NCBI GenBank assembly: GCA_029979145.1
Contig: JAPOIC010000026.1
Span: 1-14,543 of the forward strand
Reading direction: 5' to 3'
DNA length: 14,543 nucleotides
DNA from: Opitutaceae bacterium
Lineage (GTDB): Bacteria; Verrucomicrobiota; Verrucomicrobiia; Opitutales; Opitutaceae
Part shown: positions 13,553 to 14,543 of the stretch, one piece after another
Layout of the letters: the number at the start of each line of letters is the position of its first letter
Numbering within the stretch: the stretch's first letter is position 1
Notes under the pieces: generated by a model
Told to the model about the DNA's origin: nothing
The model's database searches: none
Seen by the model: only the letters and a program-made list of their open reading frames with translations
Translations under genes and position numbers: made by a program

Positions 13553-14377
13553 ATGAACGCATTCGCTTGGATCAGAACTTCGGTCGTGGCCTTGGGTGTC
13601 TCGGCGAGCTGCGCGATCGCGCAGCCGGGGCCTGAACGCGAAACAGGTTGGTCGTTTGAAGTGGGTGGGGGGGTATTGACCGCGCCGGCGTTCCCGGGCG
13701 CGGATCATCAGCAAGTGATGCTGGTGCCCGACCTGCGCGCGGCCTATGGTGAATGCTTCACCGCTTCGGTGGCGCAGGGAGCGCGGTATCTGGCCTGGGA
13801 GAGCGACGGCTGGAGCCTGGGACCGCTGGTGAGCGTGGACTTCGGCCGCGATGCCGATGGCGACAGTCCCTTCCTAATTTCTGGAGACGATCCGACCGAG
13901 CTGACCGGACTGCATGAAGTCGACGCCGCCTTGCAGGCGGGGGCGTTCGTGCGTTTCGAGCGGGATGACTGGTCGGCGGAGGCCGAACTGCAACACGCTT
14001 TGGGCGGTCACGAAGGGTTGGTGCTCGATGTCTCGCTTGATCGGTCGTGGCGGCTGACCGCGGCCGCCGGTCCGCCTTGGATCGTTGCCACCGGGCCGAG
14101 CGCACGCTGGGCGAGCGCCGAATTCGTGGATGCCTATTTCGGAATCAACGCGGCGGATGCGGCGGCGTGTGGATTGCCGCAATTCAAACCCCAAGCGGGT
14201 TTGGTCTCCGCGGGTTGGGGCCTGCGGGTAATCCGGCCAGTCTCACGACGCGCCGTCGTGATTGCCTTCCTCAACGCCGAACGCCTCTTGGGTGACGCGG
14301 CGGATTCGCCCTTGGTGGTGCAACGCGGGGATGCGAACCAATGGTCGGCCGGAATTTTCTTCAGCTATCGACTTTAG
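13553..14377 (+). CDS. MipA/OmpV-family outer-membrane protein
   Basis: A 274-residue exported beta-barrel-type protein. Residues 1-23 form a signal peptide (MNAFAWIRTS, a hydrophobic core, cleavage after SASCAIA). The mature part starts GWSFEVGGGVLTAPAFPGADHQQV, the characteristic MipA/OmpV opening ('GGG....P.Y.GSD'), followed by LVPDLRAAYG and alternating amphipathic strands. It ends in FFSYRL, with an aromatic-rich last strand as in outer-membrane barrels. MipA in E. coli is linked to the murein-synthesis scaffold; OmpV-like members are porin-like. Which role applies here is open. A seven-G run (13666-13672) within the frame is a potential slippage point, but the frame is intact. The last 17 bases overlap the end of the response-regulator gene on the opposite strand. 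Confidence 0.85.
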   Translation: MNAFAWIRTSVVALGVSASCAIAQPGPERETGWSFEVGGGVLTAPAFPGADHQQVMLVPDLRAAYGECFTASVAQGARYLAWESDGWSLGPLVSVDFGRDADGDSPFLISGDDPTELTGLHEVDAALQAGAFVRFERDDWSAEAELQHALGGHEGLVLDVSLDRSWRLTAAAGPPWIVATGPSARWASAEFVDAYFGINAADAAACGLPQFKPQAGLVSAGWGLRVIRPVSRRAVVIAFLNAERLLGDAADSPLVVQRGDANQWSAGIFFSYRL

Positions 14378-14543
14378 CCTTCGGCAGAGTGTCGAGGAGG
14401 CCGGGGACGAGGTTGAACTTCACCGGCTTCTTGAGCAGCAGGTCGACGGCGAGGGCCTGGTAGCGCGCGTCGGTGGCGGGGCCGAGTTCGGAGCTGATCA
14501 CGACGATGCGTCCGCGATAGCCGAAGTCGCGCAGGTTTCTCAC
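14361..14543 (-). CDS. Response-regulator receiver domain, C-terminal part (cut by the window edge)
   Basis: The last 60 codons of a CheY-like receiver domain are visible, running off the right edge; the start and the phosphorylated aspartate lie outside. What remains covers the second half of the fold: the helix end RNLRDFGYRG, strand 4 with its switch residue (IVVISSELG, where S is the expected Ser/Thr), helix 4 (DARYQALAVD), and the KKPV motif with the conserved lysine and cis-proline bond at the end of strand 5. The stop comes soon after helix 5, so this is a stand-alone receiver or the last domain of a larger sensor or regulator. Its stop region overlaps the 3' end of the convergent MipA-like gene by 17 bp. 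Confidence 0.85.
   Translation of the reverse strand: MRNLRDFGYRGRIVVISSELGPATDARYQALAVDLLLKKPVKFNLVPGLLDTLPKAKVDS

Noticed and set aside
1..14543. CRISPR array, tRNA/rRNA genes, insertion sequence or prophage
   Set aside because: No regularly spaced repeats with unique spacers, no cloverleaf or rRNA-like stretch, and no transposase, integrase or phage protein motifs were seen on either strand.

Overview
The window looks like chromosomal DNA from a GC-rich, free-living heterotrophic bacterium. I infer the phylum Verrucomicrobiota, probably an Opitutaceae relative. The gene repertoire supports this: a GxGYxYP-family protein, a right-handed beta-helix protein, a heparinase II/III-like protein, a BNR 'sialidase' without a signal peptide, and a PYROXD2-like oxidoreductase. 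Intergenic hairpin repeats and a lack of clear Shine-Dalgarno sequences fit but do not prove it. There are no rRNA or tRNA genes, CRISPR arrays, insertion sequences or phage genes that I can see.

Layout. Bases 1-1766 (+) hold a reading frame, cut by the left edge, that begins as a sugar ABC-transporter permease and continues in frame as a GxGYxYP protein missing its own N-terminus. This is either a deletion fusion or an assembly join. Two tandem REP-like hairpins follow (1773-1828), then a secreted FKBP-type prolyl isomerase with a TPR tail (1876-2658, +). Bases 2659-2950 are a gene graveyard: a 67-bp palindromic repeat made of 10-bp units, and the collapsed remnant of a VOC/glyoxalase-family gene whose stop codon lies inside that repeat.

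Bases 2951-9022 (-) form a probable four-gene operon read right to left: PYROXD2-like FAD oxidoreductase, heparinase II/III-like protein, DUF1801 protein, beta-helix protein. The first three are separated by only 2 and 0 nt. It could act on an oligosaccharide or uronic-acid-containing substrate, but no member has an evident signal peptide. Further right on the minus strand are a Na+/phosphate symporter with a PhoU-like tail (9182-10840), preceded by a Pho-box-like direct repeat, and a five-Asp-box sialidase-family protein (10951-12102).

From 12205 the strand switches to + for an M28 zinc aminopeptidase and a MipA/OmpV-like outer-membrane protein. A response-regulator receiver domain on the minus strand runs off the right edge; its last codons overlap the end of the MipA-like gene.

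Most genes are ordinary for this kind of organism. The unusual signals are the permease/GxGYxYP chimera, the covarying GGAG/GTAG hairpins, the 10-bp-phased palindrome and the VOC gene collapse beside it.
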